Source: Wolfiporia cocos (Eukaryota > Basidiomycota > Agaricomycetes > Polyporales > Phaeolaceae). From it: 64,000 nucleotides of DNA. Below, piece after piece: positions 1 to 8,640 of the stretch; the stretch's first letter is position 1; every line of letters starts with the position of its first letter. The notes beneath the pieces are model-generated. The model saw only the letters and a list, made by a program, of their open reading frames with translations, had not been told where the DNA came from and did no database searches. The position numbers and the translations under genes are program-made. The stretch covers positions 1,178,001-1,242,000 of the forward strand of contig JACCLO010000009.1 in NCBI GenBank assembly GCA_029448655.1. The letters are read 5' to 3'.

Positions 1-620
1 GTTCGTCCAAATAGGCCCGAAGGCCATGTTCCTGGGTTTGTCGTTCCCATTCCTCCGCTTGGGCTAGTCCAAGACGGATTTCCTCCGCTACCCATTCCGG
101 GTGCGTTCTGTGGGGGGCTTCCAAAGAGGTCTGTTCCTCCAGCCATAGGCCCAATCCTACTCTGCGCAAAAGCAGATATAAATCCTGGAGGGTCCTGTCC
201 TCCGGTCTGGCTGTTATCTGTTCCTGTAAAGTTTCCAGGATTTCTCCCATCATCTCCGATGCGCTCAATTCCTGCCATTCCTGTGGCGCCCGAAGGCTGA
301 TTCGTATTTCCATCGGCATCGAAGGTTCTGTTGATGGTTTCGGTTTCGTTTTCGGTCAACGTCGCGGTTGACATCGGAGGGATTTCTCCGAATCGTTCGA
401 ACGCTTCACGCGTTATTTCCCAAGCGGTCGTTCTTGCGGAGGGGTATACTTCTACCCACTTCGATGCCCTATCTTCTCTTGGAATGACAACAATTCCTCC
501 GCGGTTACGGAAGGCTCCAATGGTGTCAGTCCACTCGTATCGGTTGAGTCTGTAGACTCCCTGAATGTCCTCGGGCAAGAGTTCAATCAGTCGTGCTGGG
601 AATTCTGGTCCAAATATCAT
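1..620 (-). CDS. gag: Gag, N-terminal part, next tandem copy of R1 (runs off the left edge)
   Basis: Start codon is the complement of 618-620; about 206 codons remain before the window edge. The stretch 1-1373 matches 9847-11219 at a constant offset of 9846 with no difference seen, so this is the first third of the same Gag as at 8619-10466. It lies downstream of the LTR at 667-1373, which therefore serves as 3' LTR of R1 and 5' LTR of this copy. Gag would form the capsid-like particle. The N-terminal region has no motif I recognise and becomes rich in Gly, Asn and Pro toward the window edge. Whether this copy is complete cannot be seen. Confidence 0.85.
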   Translation of the reverse strand, partial: MIFGPEFPARLIELLPEDIQGVYRLNRYEWTDTIGAFRNRGGIVVIPREDRASKWVEVYPSARTTAWEITREAFERFGEIPPMSTATLTENETETINRTFDADGNTNQPSGATGMAGIERIGDDGRNPGNFTGTDNSQTGGQDPPGFISAFAQSRIGPMAGGTDLFGSPPQNAPGMGSGGNPSWTSPSGGMGTTNPGTWPSGLFGR

Positions 621-666
621 GTGCCCTTACACCGTGGTAGGTGAGGGTGTGATAAGCTCGACCTTC

Positions 667-1373
667 TGTTACGGGTCGAATACCCGTTCGTATATTCGAA
701 TCGCGAATATAGATCGTTCTTCTGCACGTAGGCACGTCGCCGTGTGCAAGGCAAATACTCGTTAGATGCCTTCGGGTCCTAAGTGAAGTCTTTAGGAGAT
801 CGGTTAATATCCAATATGCGTTAGAGGATATAATCTGTTCAGGTACGAGTCGAATAGAATATAAGACTCGCCTAAGTCCTAGAAGTCAGTGTGCACTTCG
901 AGGACTTAGTCGTTCGGTTGCTCGAGTGAGAAATACTGAGCGTAGTTTCCTACGTTTGAGAACGAGTATAAGACTTCTTGTTTGTACAACAAGGTCGAGC
1001 TGAAGAGCCTCGACGGTAAATACATGCGTTTTATACTACGCTAGGTTTCAGGGGTCAAGTCTGTCCCAGATGCCACCGATACTATCTACGCTATAGTCCC
1101 AAACGTTTGATAAGTATGGAGTGATATATCTGAGACGATGGATAGGGATGATGGCGGTTGAACGCCATCTATCAGCTAATAAACGATGAACGTGAAACGG
1201 TGGCAGGGTTGAATCTGCCAAAGATGAAACGAGCCCTACGGACTAGTACAACTGGGGATGCGCCCAGTAAGATCACGAGTGGCCAGGGGAGTTGGTCACG
1301 CAACAAGTCCCTGTATCGTATTCGCCTAGTGGTGAGTTCTGTCGATATTCGAAAAATCAAAATAACCGTAACA
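667..1373 (-). repeat. LTR of R1, shared by two tandem copies
   Basis: 707 bp bounded by the inverted ends TGTTACGG and CCGTAACA. No difference from 10513-11219 was seen. On the minus strand it follows a polypurine tract and precedes a gag leader, so it acts both as a 3' and a 5' LTR. A TATAAAA box lies on the minus strand near 1035. Confidence 0.93.
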
Positions 1374-1386
1374 TCAGCCCCTCCCT
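1374..1386 (-). promoter_or_regulatory. Polypurine tract of R1
   Basis: On the minus strand AGGGAGGGGCTGA directly abuts the first base of the 3' LTR (TGTTACGG). This is the expected place and composition for the plus-strand DNA primer of a Ty3/gypsy element. Confidence 0.85.
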
Positions 1387-4195
1387 AAGCATTCGTCGGC
1401 CTCGACGAATTTTCCAAGTTCCCCTCTTCAGAGTGCCTCGGCGTCCTGTTCGTTGTAGATGTCGCCGTTCCCGCTGAGGGACGGGGTCGTAGGAGTTCGC
1501 CATACGAAGTGTTGGCGGCATTCATTCTGTCGATGACCTGGTTGATTGAGCCCACAAGTTCTGCAAATATAATCGGGGCAGTCGAGGATCCAGTGGTTAG
1601 CGGAACCACATTGTCGACACGGCTGCTCAGGTGAGGGCCTCGCTGGTACCCGTAGGGAAGGGATATCACGGAGGTATTCGTTATGTTGGTACCTCCAGTG
1701 GTGTGCGGCTCGGTGGAGGTTTCGTGCGGCCCATGTTGGTAGGGAGGCGGTGTCTCGTTCATGCTCCCTCGCACCTCGCTCAAACTCCTCGCGGGTAATA
1801 CTCTGCACTGAAGGAGATCGTCGAATAGGCGGCGTGCTATTCGCTCTTCGCTGTCGCGCTGGGGTAGCCCTAGGGCTCGTCGGGCGTGCAGGTGGTTCAC
1901 GTCTCCTGTTGCCTCCCATACCAGAAATACGTGGCGTCGGGTCTCTAACTCCTGTTCGGCGGGCCCTCTGAGTCTCGGTAGGCAACGGAAATAATACTCT
2001 ATCGCCCTCCATAAAATCAAACGGCCTTGCAACTCGGCGTCGTTCGTCGGGGGTGAAAAAGCGGGCGGGTCGCGGTGTGTATTCGGATCGACTGGGAGTA
2101 GCGTGCTCGCGATCCTCGAAGTCGTTGAGCGCGTGTCGTAGTCGGGCCGTCGTGGTGGCGGCCAATCTGTCGATAAGTCTGTCGGTGAGTAGCTCAAGTC
2201 CCTCTCTCTGCGCTCTGATCTGCCCCTCCATTCGGACGAGGTCCTCGGTGATGTTCTGGTACGAGCTGTAGACGTGGGTGAGATCCTGCGCGATGTCGAA
2301 GAGGGCCGACCAGCCATCGGCTCGGCCAGCAAAAGGTCCCTCGGCCCTGTACCAGAGGAGGGCGTGTCTAATCTGCAGATGTTGGGGGGAGTACCTTCTT
2401 GTTGGCGTACCTCTCGGTCGGCCTTCTCGACGATCTGCATCGCCGGGGGTCGTGGTACGGCGGGGGAGTTGGTGGCGAGTCGTCGACATACTATTACTGT
2501 CCTGTTTTCGAGTGTCGGGGTTGTCCTGACTCTTGTTCTGTGGTAGTCTTTTATCAGCTCCTTGGAGTGCTCCAAGTTTGCTTCGTCTTCCCATGAATTG
2601 TCGGCCGTGGCATAGCCTTTCCACTTGACGAAGTATTGATGCTTCTTTCCTTTCCATCTGTCAGCCAAGATGGCTTCGACCTCGTATTCTTCCTGTCCCT
2701 TGATGATATCAGGTGGCGGCCGTAAGTAATTGGGTCCGTGCACCCTTGTTTCTTTGAATGGTTTTAGTAAGGCGGCGTGGAATACCGGATGAACTTTCCA
2801 GCTCGTTGGTAACTGCAGCCGGTATGTCGTGGGTCCCATCTTTTCTGTGATAGTGAAGGGTCCTTCTCTTTTTGGTGCCAGCTTGTTAGATTCGTAGGGG
2901 ATTGTTAGGTTCTTTGCGTCGAGCCAGACCTTATCCCCTTTCTCAAGCTTCGGCAGTTCTCTGAGGAACCGCCCTGCCATTCTTTTCTGGGCTAATTCAT
3001 GCGCGATGAATGCCATCTTTCGCGCCTCTTTGATCTTCTTGATCCTGTCGACAGCTGCCGGGACGTTCCCTACTCGGTCATAGTCTGGGAATCCTCTCGG
3101 GACATATCCTAGGATTATTTCGAGTGGCGCTGGCCGGTTTTCGGTTCGTCTGGTGTTGTGTGCAAATTCGACGTCAGGCAGTCGTTGTACCCATTGGAAT
3201 GGGTCGTTCATGCAATAGATGCGAAGGTATACTTCGATCTGTTGATTCATTCTTTCTGTCTGTCCGTCGGTCTGTGGATGGTACGCCGTACTCATCGCTG
3301 ATTCTGTTCCCTGCAGCTTGCATAATTCCTTGAAAAGCTTTGATGCAAACTGCGGCCCTCTGTCTGAAATGATCTTTCGGGGGATGCCATATAGCGAGTA
3401 GATTTTTCGGTGAAATATCTCTGCTGCCCCTTCGCTAGTGATCGTTTTGTCGCATGGGGTGAGAGATATGGCCTTGGATAGGCCATGGTCGACAATCACC
3501 ATCATGGAGTCATACTTTCCGACTCTTGGCAGGTCGGTGACAAAATCGACCGAGCACTGTGAGAAGGGGAGGGCGTCTTCCCGTGTCGGTATTGGTTGCA
3601 AAGGGGGTTTCAGCGGATTCCTATCAGGTTTCATCTGTTGACAGATTGCACAGCCCCGGACGTATTCCGCTATCATTGTTCTCATGTCAGGCCACCAAAA
3701 GTGGGTCGTAACCTGTACTGTTGTACCCCAGATCCCAGGGTGTCCGGCCGGGATCGTGTCGTGGTATTTTGAGATGACGTCCCGTCGAAGGCCCTCGTCC
3801 CTTGGCACGTACATCCTGCCTCTGTAGAGCAGTATCCCATCCGTTTGTTGCCATTCATCTGCGGTGGTTCTCGCGGGGAATTCGCCTGTGCCCCCTAGAG
3901 CACGGATCGCCTGTTCCGCAGATTCATCTCGATCGTTGGCATTCTTGATTCGATCAATGATCGGGATCTGAATTGCGTGGACGACGAGTTCGTCTGGAAT
4001 CATGGTGATTCCCTCGTTGTCTTCGTTGCTTTCGTCCAGGTGGTACAACCTGGAAAGCGTGTCGGCCATGACTAGTTTCCTTCCAGGGACGTGCTGTAAT
4101 TTCAGGTCGAATTGCGAAAGGAATAGATGCCATCTCGCTTGTCGCCGATTTAGGCGCTGTGCGCTTCTCCAGTACGTCAGGTTCTGATGATCGCT
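1385..4195 (-). pseudogene. pol: R1 Pol, C-terminal third: RNase H end, integrase, chromodomain
   Basis: Open from just after a TGA at 4196-4198 to a stop at 1385. The TGA replaces an expected Trp in the RNase H motif 'ILI-x-SDHQNLTYW'. Then follow the HHCC zinc site of integrase (H..H near 3760, C..C near 3650), the catalytic core with D in 'SVDFVTDLP', D in 'ISDRGPQFAS' and E in 'HPQTDGQTERMNQQIE', a GPF/Y-type 'KREGPFTI', and a chromodomain near 2550-2690 ('YFVKWKGYATADNSWE'). The chromodomain of such chromoviruses tethers integration to modified histones. Downstream of about 2390 the frame looks non-coding while the -1 frame encodes zinc knuckles, so the natural end of Pol is probably near there or passes into that frame. 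Confidence 0.9.
1428..2657 (-). CDS. ORF3 of R1: double zinc-knuckle protein or Pol tail in the -1 frame
   Basis: A 409-codon frame overlaps the end of Pol in the -1 frame. The part after about 2390 reads as a real protein: an amphipathic helical stretch ('IAQDLTHVYSSYQNITEDLV'), a basic Arg/Pro-rich linker, and two zinc knuckles near the end, CX2CX4HX4C (C-RQ-C-GSAN-H-WILD-C, residues about 347-360) and CX2CX6HX4C (residues about 365-380). The first 90 codons look like a shadow of the chromodomain region. Pol crosses a run of six C (2384-2389, G on the plus strand) just where the coding frame changes, so either -1 slippage or an old indel could fuse it to Pol. Function unknown; nucleic-acid binding is a fair guess from the knuckles. 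Confidence 0.65.
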   Translation of the reverse strand: MERKEASILRQVERLCHGRQFMGRRSKLGALQGADKRLPQNKSQDNPDTRKQDSNSMSTTRHQLPRRTTTPGDADRREGRPRGTPTRRYSPQHLQIRHALLWYRAEGPFAGRADGWSALFDIAQDLTHVYSSYQNITEDLVRMEGQIRAQREGLELLTDRLIDRLAATTTARLRHALNDFEDREHATPSRSEYTPRPARFFTPDERRRVARPFDFMEGDRVLFPLPTETQRARRTGVRDPTPRISGMGGNRRREPPARPTSPRATPARQRRANSTPPIRRSPSVQSITREEFERGAREHERDTASLPTWAARNLHRAAHHWRYQHNEYLRDIPSLRVPARPSPEQPCRQCGSANHWILDCPDYICRTCGLNQPGHRQNECRQHFVWRTPTTPSLSGNGDIYNEQDAEAL

Positions 4196-4909
4196 TCAGA
4201 TCAAGATCCGATGCGGTGCTCCCTCCAATAGGTGCCGCCATTCTTCTAATGCTCGGACTATTCCGAGTAGTTCGCGATCGTAGATTTCGTAGTTCCGTTC
4301 TGTTGGTGTCAGGGATTGTGAGAGATATCCCACCGGCCGTTCGCTCCCTGTTTCATCTATTTGTTTCAGTACTGCTCCTGTGGCGAACTGAGATGCATCT
4401 GTTTCGAGGATGAACGGTTTCTCCTTGTCCGGTGTTCCTAGTGTGGGCGCCGTCGTGAATGCTTTCTTCATGAATTCGAATGCTGTCTGTTCTTTCTCTG
4501 TCCATTGGAACCCTGTCCCTGTGACCGTTTTTGTGAGGTCTACCAAGGGTCGGGCGTGCGTAGAGTAGTGATCGATAAATTTCCGATAGAAGTTTGCAAA
4601 TCCTAGGAAGGATCTGACTTCTTTGAGATTTCGGGGGGTTGGCCACTCCTTAATCCCATTGAGTTTCGCTGGGTCCATCTGGATATTTCCTGGGGTGATG
4701 ACTAGTCCCAGGAATTCGACTCTGTCGACACCGAAGGCGCATTTCTCGGGTTTCACAAAGAGATGGTTATCCATCAATCTCTGAAGGATCCGCCGCTCCC
4801 GTTCCTTGTGTATTTTCTCGTCTTCTGAGAAAATGAGGATGTCGTCCATATAAACAAGCACCCATCCTTCGAGGATTTCTTCTTTCAGGATTTCGTTCAT
4901 CATTGCCTG
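4196..4909 (-). pseudogene. pol: R1 Pol, middle: RT C-terminal half and RNase H
   Basis: Begins right at the TSD of the LTR at 4910 and continues the RT that breaks off at 5390. It carries the catalytic 'VLVYMDDILIF' box, the connection 'FLGFANFYRKFI', and RNase H motifs (D in 'ETDASQFATGAV', E in 'EIYDRELLGIVRALEEW'). It ends at a TGA (4196-4198) where Trp is expected, likely a G-to-A change. RT copies the genomic RNA and RNase H removes it from the hybrid. Confidence 0.9.
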
Positions 4910-5389
4910 TGTCACGGTTTTTATACCGTGGCATGGGCTCGATCCCGTACCCTCCTAGACATGTAGTCACATGACGTATTCGCCGTTTAGTGTAGTGGTC
5001 AATCGCCCCCGTAGCAGCGTAACTACTCACGTGTTTAGGTCGCCCTTGGCTCACGCTACTATAGCACATGACTGACATGCGCGCACGGTCCCTTACTGTA
5101 GGGTAGGACTTACGACGCGCCTCTGTAGTACAGCATGTATATAGTCTACCGCGCTGGGGCCTTACAGCCCCATGCTTGTTATTCTCGACGTTGGGGCTTG
5201 TCCCCCTGTATACCATCTCTACCACTGTGTGCGACTGCTGGCTTAGCCACCCCTTAGACCTGCTTGTCTGTGCCTCGTCACTGCGGTGTGGGGACGACCT
5301 CTACGAACCCCAAAGGACTTACGCGTTAGGTTGAGGGATACTAGGATAGCGGTACACAGGTTATACGGTATGAGCGTATATCTGTGTCA
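4910..5389 (+). repeat. Solo LTR, family C, inside R1 RT
   Basis: 480 bp, TGTCACGG...TGTGTCA, flanked by TSD GCCTG (4905-4909 and 5390-5394). TATA box 'CATGTATATA' at 5134-5143, then a perfect 6-bp hairpin (5155-5172) with loop CTTACA. Inserted between the 'CNAPGTFQ' and 'MMNEIL' motifs of RT. Confidence 0.95.
5155..5172 (+). promoter_or_regulatory. Covarying hairpin downstream of TATA, family C type example
   Basis: Stem TGGGGC/GCCCCA around loop CTTACA. The same position in other C and G LTRs has different stem sequences that still pair and mostly the same loop; see findings. Confidence 0.75.
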
Positions 5390-6819
5390 GCCTGAAAGGT
5401 CCCGGGTGCATTGCACAATCCGAAAAACATAACCGTGGGCTCGTACAACCCTCGGTTTGTTTTGAAGGCCGCTTTCCATTCGTCTCCCTTTTTGATTCGC
5501 ACGTTGTTGTATCCCGCTCTAAGGTCCATTTTTGTGAAGATCTTTGCTCCTTTTAGCTTTTCCAGGAGCTCTGAGATCAGTGGTAAGGGATAGACGTTCT
5601 TTATCGTCCCTTCGTTCAGATATCGATAATCTTGACAGGGTCGTAGGCCGCTGTCTTTCTTTGGGACGAAAAAGAATGGTGACGCCATCGGGGATTTTGA
5701 AGCGACTATGAATCCCTTGGCCAAGTTTTCTTTTAGGAATTCGTCCAGCGCCTGTTGCTCTTTAGGCGAGAGTGCATAGACTTTGCAGTCTTTCGGCACG
5801 AAATCGGGTTTTAATTCGATTGCATGGTCCCATGGTCTCGATGGGGGGAACGCTGCTGCGGACTCCTTACTGAACACCTTGGCGAAGTCCAGTAGGTGTT
5901 TCGGGACCATCTCCTCAATCGTTCGTTCTGGTTCTGGGGTTTTTTGTGCGAATTCCTGGGATTTTGTCAGCGCTTTCCTGACAGCGTTGATGATTTGTAT
6001 CTTTGTTCGGAACTTCTTTCGTGTTTCCCCTTTCTTTCCTAGGATCCTAGGGTTATCTTTTGCAAAGCGTCGGATCGCTTCGTACTCTTCGGGAGTATAG
6101 AGCTGCTGCGCTGTTTCTTCTGGCTGATCCGTGGATCCGAACCCTTTCTCCCCTCGTTCTGTTTCATCTAGGTCTTCGACCTCTAAGATGTCGGGGGTGA
6201 GGTGTCGTTCGAAAATTATCTGGGCTATTCGCATGCCCGGGATAATTCTATGCGCTTTGTCTGAGTAGTTGAAGACGATGCCTCCGACGTCTCCTCGGTA
6301 GTCCGAGTCTATGATTCCGGCTTGTACTACCAATCCGTGTCTGAGGGTGTTGCCCGATCGTCCGGCCAGCCTTCCATACGATCCCTTCGGGATCTTCATT
6401 TTTACTCCTGTGGAGACGAGTTTCCATCCTCCGGCGGGAATCTCGGTTTCTTCTGCGGCGTAAAGGTCATACCCCGCAGCTTCTTGGGTCCCCCTTGTTG
6501 GAATTTTTCCTTCTGGGGCAACTACCATCTCCACGGTATCCATTCGGATTGTGGCTTCCTGTTTCTTTTCTTCTGCCCCTAGTATCGATCGTACATCGAC
6601 TGTTTGGTCCTTCCAGTCGATTGTGGGGTTTTCGTCTTTTAGCCATCCATACCCTAGGATCATATTTTCTGTTCCGATTGATCCTACGAGGAATCGGACT
6701 TTTCGCGTTTTCTGGGTCTTCGGATATCGTAGTAGTATGGTAGCTTCTCGGTCTATTCGCCCATCTTTGTTTTCTGTTCCGTCAACATTTTTGACGATGA
6801 TCGGGTTCTTCAAGGGTTG
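5390..6819 (-). pseudogene. pol: R1 Pol: protease C-terminal part, dUTPase, RT N-terminal half
   Basis: Continuous frame between two LTR insertions. It opens with the rest of the aspartic protease ('[17 protein letters not shown]'). A full trimeric-type dUTPase follows: motif I 'AAGYDLYAA', II 'GRLAGRSG', III '[12 protein letters not shown]', IV '[10 protein letters not shown]', V '[10 protein letters not shown]'. Next come the RT start ('[10 protein letters not shown]', '[11 protein letters not shown]') and '[13 protein letters not shown]', then the break at 'CNAPGTFQ'. dUTPase turns dUTP into dUMP and would limit uracil in the element's cDNA. The order protease-dUTPase-RT inside one polyprotein is known from some basidiomycete gypsy elements; all five motifs look intact. 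Confidence 0.92.
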
Positions 6820-7321
6820 TGACCCAAGACTCACTGTTGTTCTGTCTTGTTGCGCAAAAACGTCGATATGTGGCGAGTTGGGGTAGAACGAGTCAAGTGA
6901 AGCAGTAGTTATCAACTAAAGCGTCGTGTAACAGATTGATAGTTCTAAGGACTTAGGCCTTAGACGTATCGGCTTATATACATGTAGGGCACTACTCAAG
7001 AACTGCTTGCCCTAATGCTAGAAGGTCTGTGCGCTGAGCGGTAATGCTCAGCGCTTCTGGTATGGTGCCATAATGGCGTGCTTTGGTCTAACGTAAGCTA
7101 GGTTTGATAAGCGGGCTAAAGGCCGTAGAGCGTTAACGCGGGGCCGATGACCATCGTGATATGACTAGGTAGTCTAGGTCTCTGACGTAGGATCTACAGG
7201 TCACGTGATTGAACGAGGTTAGGTGTACTAACCGTCTTAGATACGACTTATTGGTAGGATAAGTCGGAATAATAGCTAGAAAATCGGGAAAAAATAGGAG
7301 AATGCCTAGAAAACTGTGACA
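6820..7321 (-). repeat. Solo LTR, family K, inside R1 protease
   Basis: 502 bp; read on the minus strand TGTCACAG...TTGGGTCA. TSD GGTTG at 6815-6819 and 7322-7326. TATA 'CATGTATATAAG' on the minus strand near 6978, preceded by the GCGCACAGACC...TTAGGG block shared with other families. Confidence 0.93.
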
Positions 7322-7339
7322 GGTTGCGTGGGCACCTTG

Positions 7340-8435
7340 TGTCACAGATTTATCTGGGGCTTACAGCATTTTTCCTACGATTATAGCAATTTACCTGGGA
7401 TTTATACGTCTACCTACAAGTTATCTACGGGTTAACTCCCATTGCCACCACGACAAGCTCTTAACTGGGCTTATCAACCACATGACTAGCTTACGTAACG
7501 CTACGGTACAACCACGTCCAATAGCAACACTACAGCATACGTCATACAGGTCTCGCCCGTCAGAGCAAGACCAGCCACGTCATAGATCCTAGATCATAAT
7601 GATAGGCCGAGCGCGGCACGCTCGCATAATAATGTCCACAAGTACAAACAGTGCCTCGCGGCCTTGTACTATTGGGGCGGCCTTCCCGGCTTCCCACCGC
7701 CATAAGATCCTTGATCACAATGGCACCTCAGGCGCGCCACGCCTTCGCATAATAATGGCAACACGGCCAAATAGCACTATATTAGCATCAAGGCAATATC
7801 GCTATAGGCTACGGCCTTCTCGGCCTCTCACGGACTCGGCGTTCTCCAAGTCCCGGGCTTCTGCCATCACGGCGTTGCCCAAACACCGGTCCTCGCCTCA
7901 CGGCTAAGACCACCATATGTTCCGGTAACCTTCCGGTCCGGACATATCACATGCTACGGTGCCTGCTGGCCCAATAGCATTACGACCTCGGCGTTCCGCC
8001 TTGGTCAGCACACGATGACCGGCCAATCGCCATTATACCTCACGGTATCCGGCAACCGGCATCCCTTATACCCGGGCTGCGCCCGTCTTCACATGTCCAT
8101 CTAACGATGAGACCACACGCTCTCTCTTTTACCATTGGCTCGGCCCTTACCGGCGGGTCACGGCCTTTGTAGAGTAGTCGTATCACTTGGTCGCCCTTAT
8201 GGCAACCAAGCCCACACTCCTTATCGGGCATGCACTATACAGTAGCACATGACCCGTTAAATATGTGTATATAAGTAGGGCCTTGACGGCCTATAACCTT
8301 AGTTCTATTCTTCTCGGCGTGCGCCGTAGAAGAACCTTCCACCTACTACCGTGCCTGATAACCTCTTCCTCACCTAAGTCGCCTAGTTCATCGCAGGATA
8401 CTGGCTTGGTGAGTCCCACAGAGCCATCTGTGTCA
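7340..8435 (+). repeat. Solo LTR, family A (copy A1), inside R1 protease
   Basis: 1096 bp, TGTCACAGATTTATCTGGGG...CTGTGTCA, TSD CCTTG (7335-7339, 8436-8440). TATATAAG at 8268. The segment at the conserved +34 position, GTTCTATTCTT (8302-8312), predicts the priming site of the missing parent. 'GGTGAGT' near the 3' end (about 8408) is a good splice donor. Only 18 bp of protease separate it from the K LTR to its left. Confidence 0.95.
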
Positions 8436-8640
8436 CCTTGTATTTTTCTACCACTCTGCTGTGGATCAGGTTCGACATTGCTCCTGAGTCGATTAGTGCA
8501 TTGCACTTCACGGGTTTTGCCAGCGCCATGATTACCGGGATGAAGAGGGATCGATTCTTCTCGAACGAGGTAATTACATGCGCTGCTTTCTCGGAGGGTA
8601 AGACCGTGGGCTTCCCTCCTAGGCAAAATCCTGTTCTTCT
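8436..8640 (-). pseudogene. pol: R1 Pol start: aspartic protease N-terminal part
   Basis: Lies in the -1 frame relative to gag and starts at the slippery site overlapping the gag end. The catalytic motif is 'CNALIDSGAMSNLIHSRVV' (D-S-G). It runs into the A1 LTR at 8435, continues for 18 bp between the two LTRs (7322-7339), then at 6819. The protease would cut the Gag-Pol precursor. Confidence 0.88.

Noticed and set aside
331..765. Plus-strand ORFs over the R1 gag start and LTR
   Set aside because: They are antisense to gag and repeat identically at 10177-10611 only because the segment is duplicated; no protein-like motif.
2274..2596. Plus-strand ORFs opposite ORF3
   Set aside because: Antisense shadows with no motif; ORF3 on the minus strand has two zinc knuckles.
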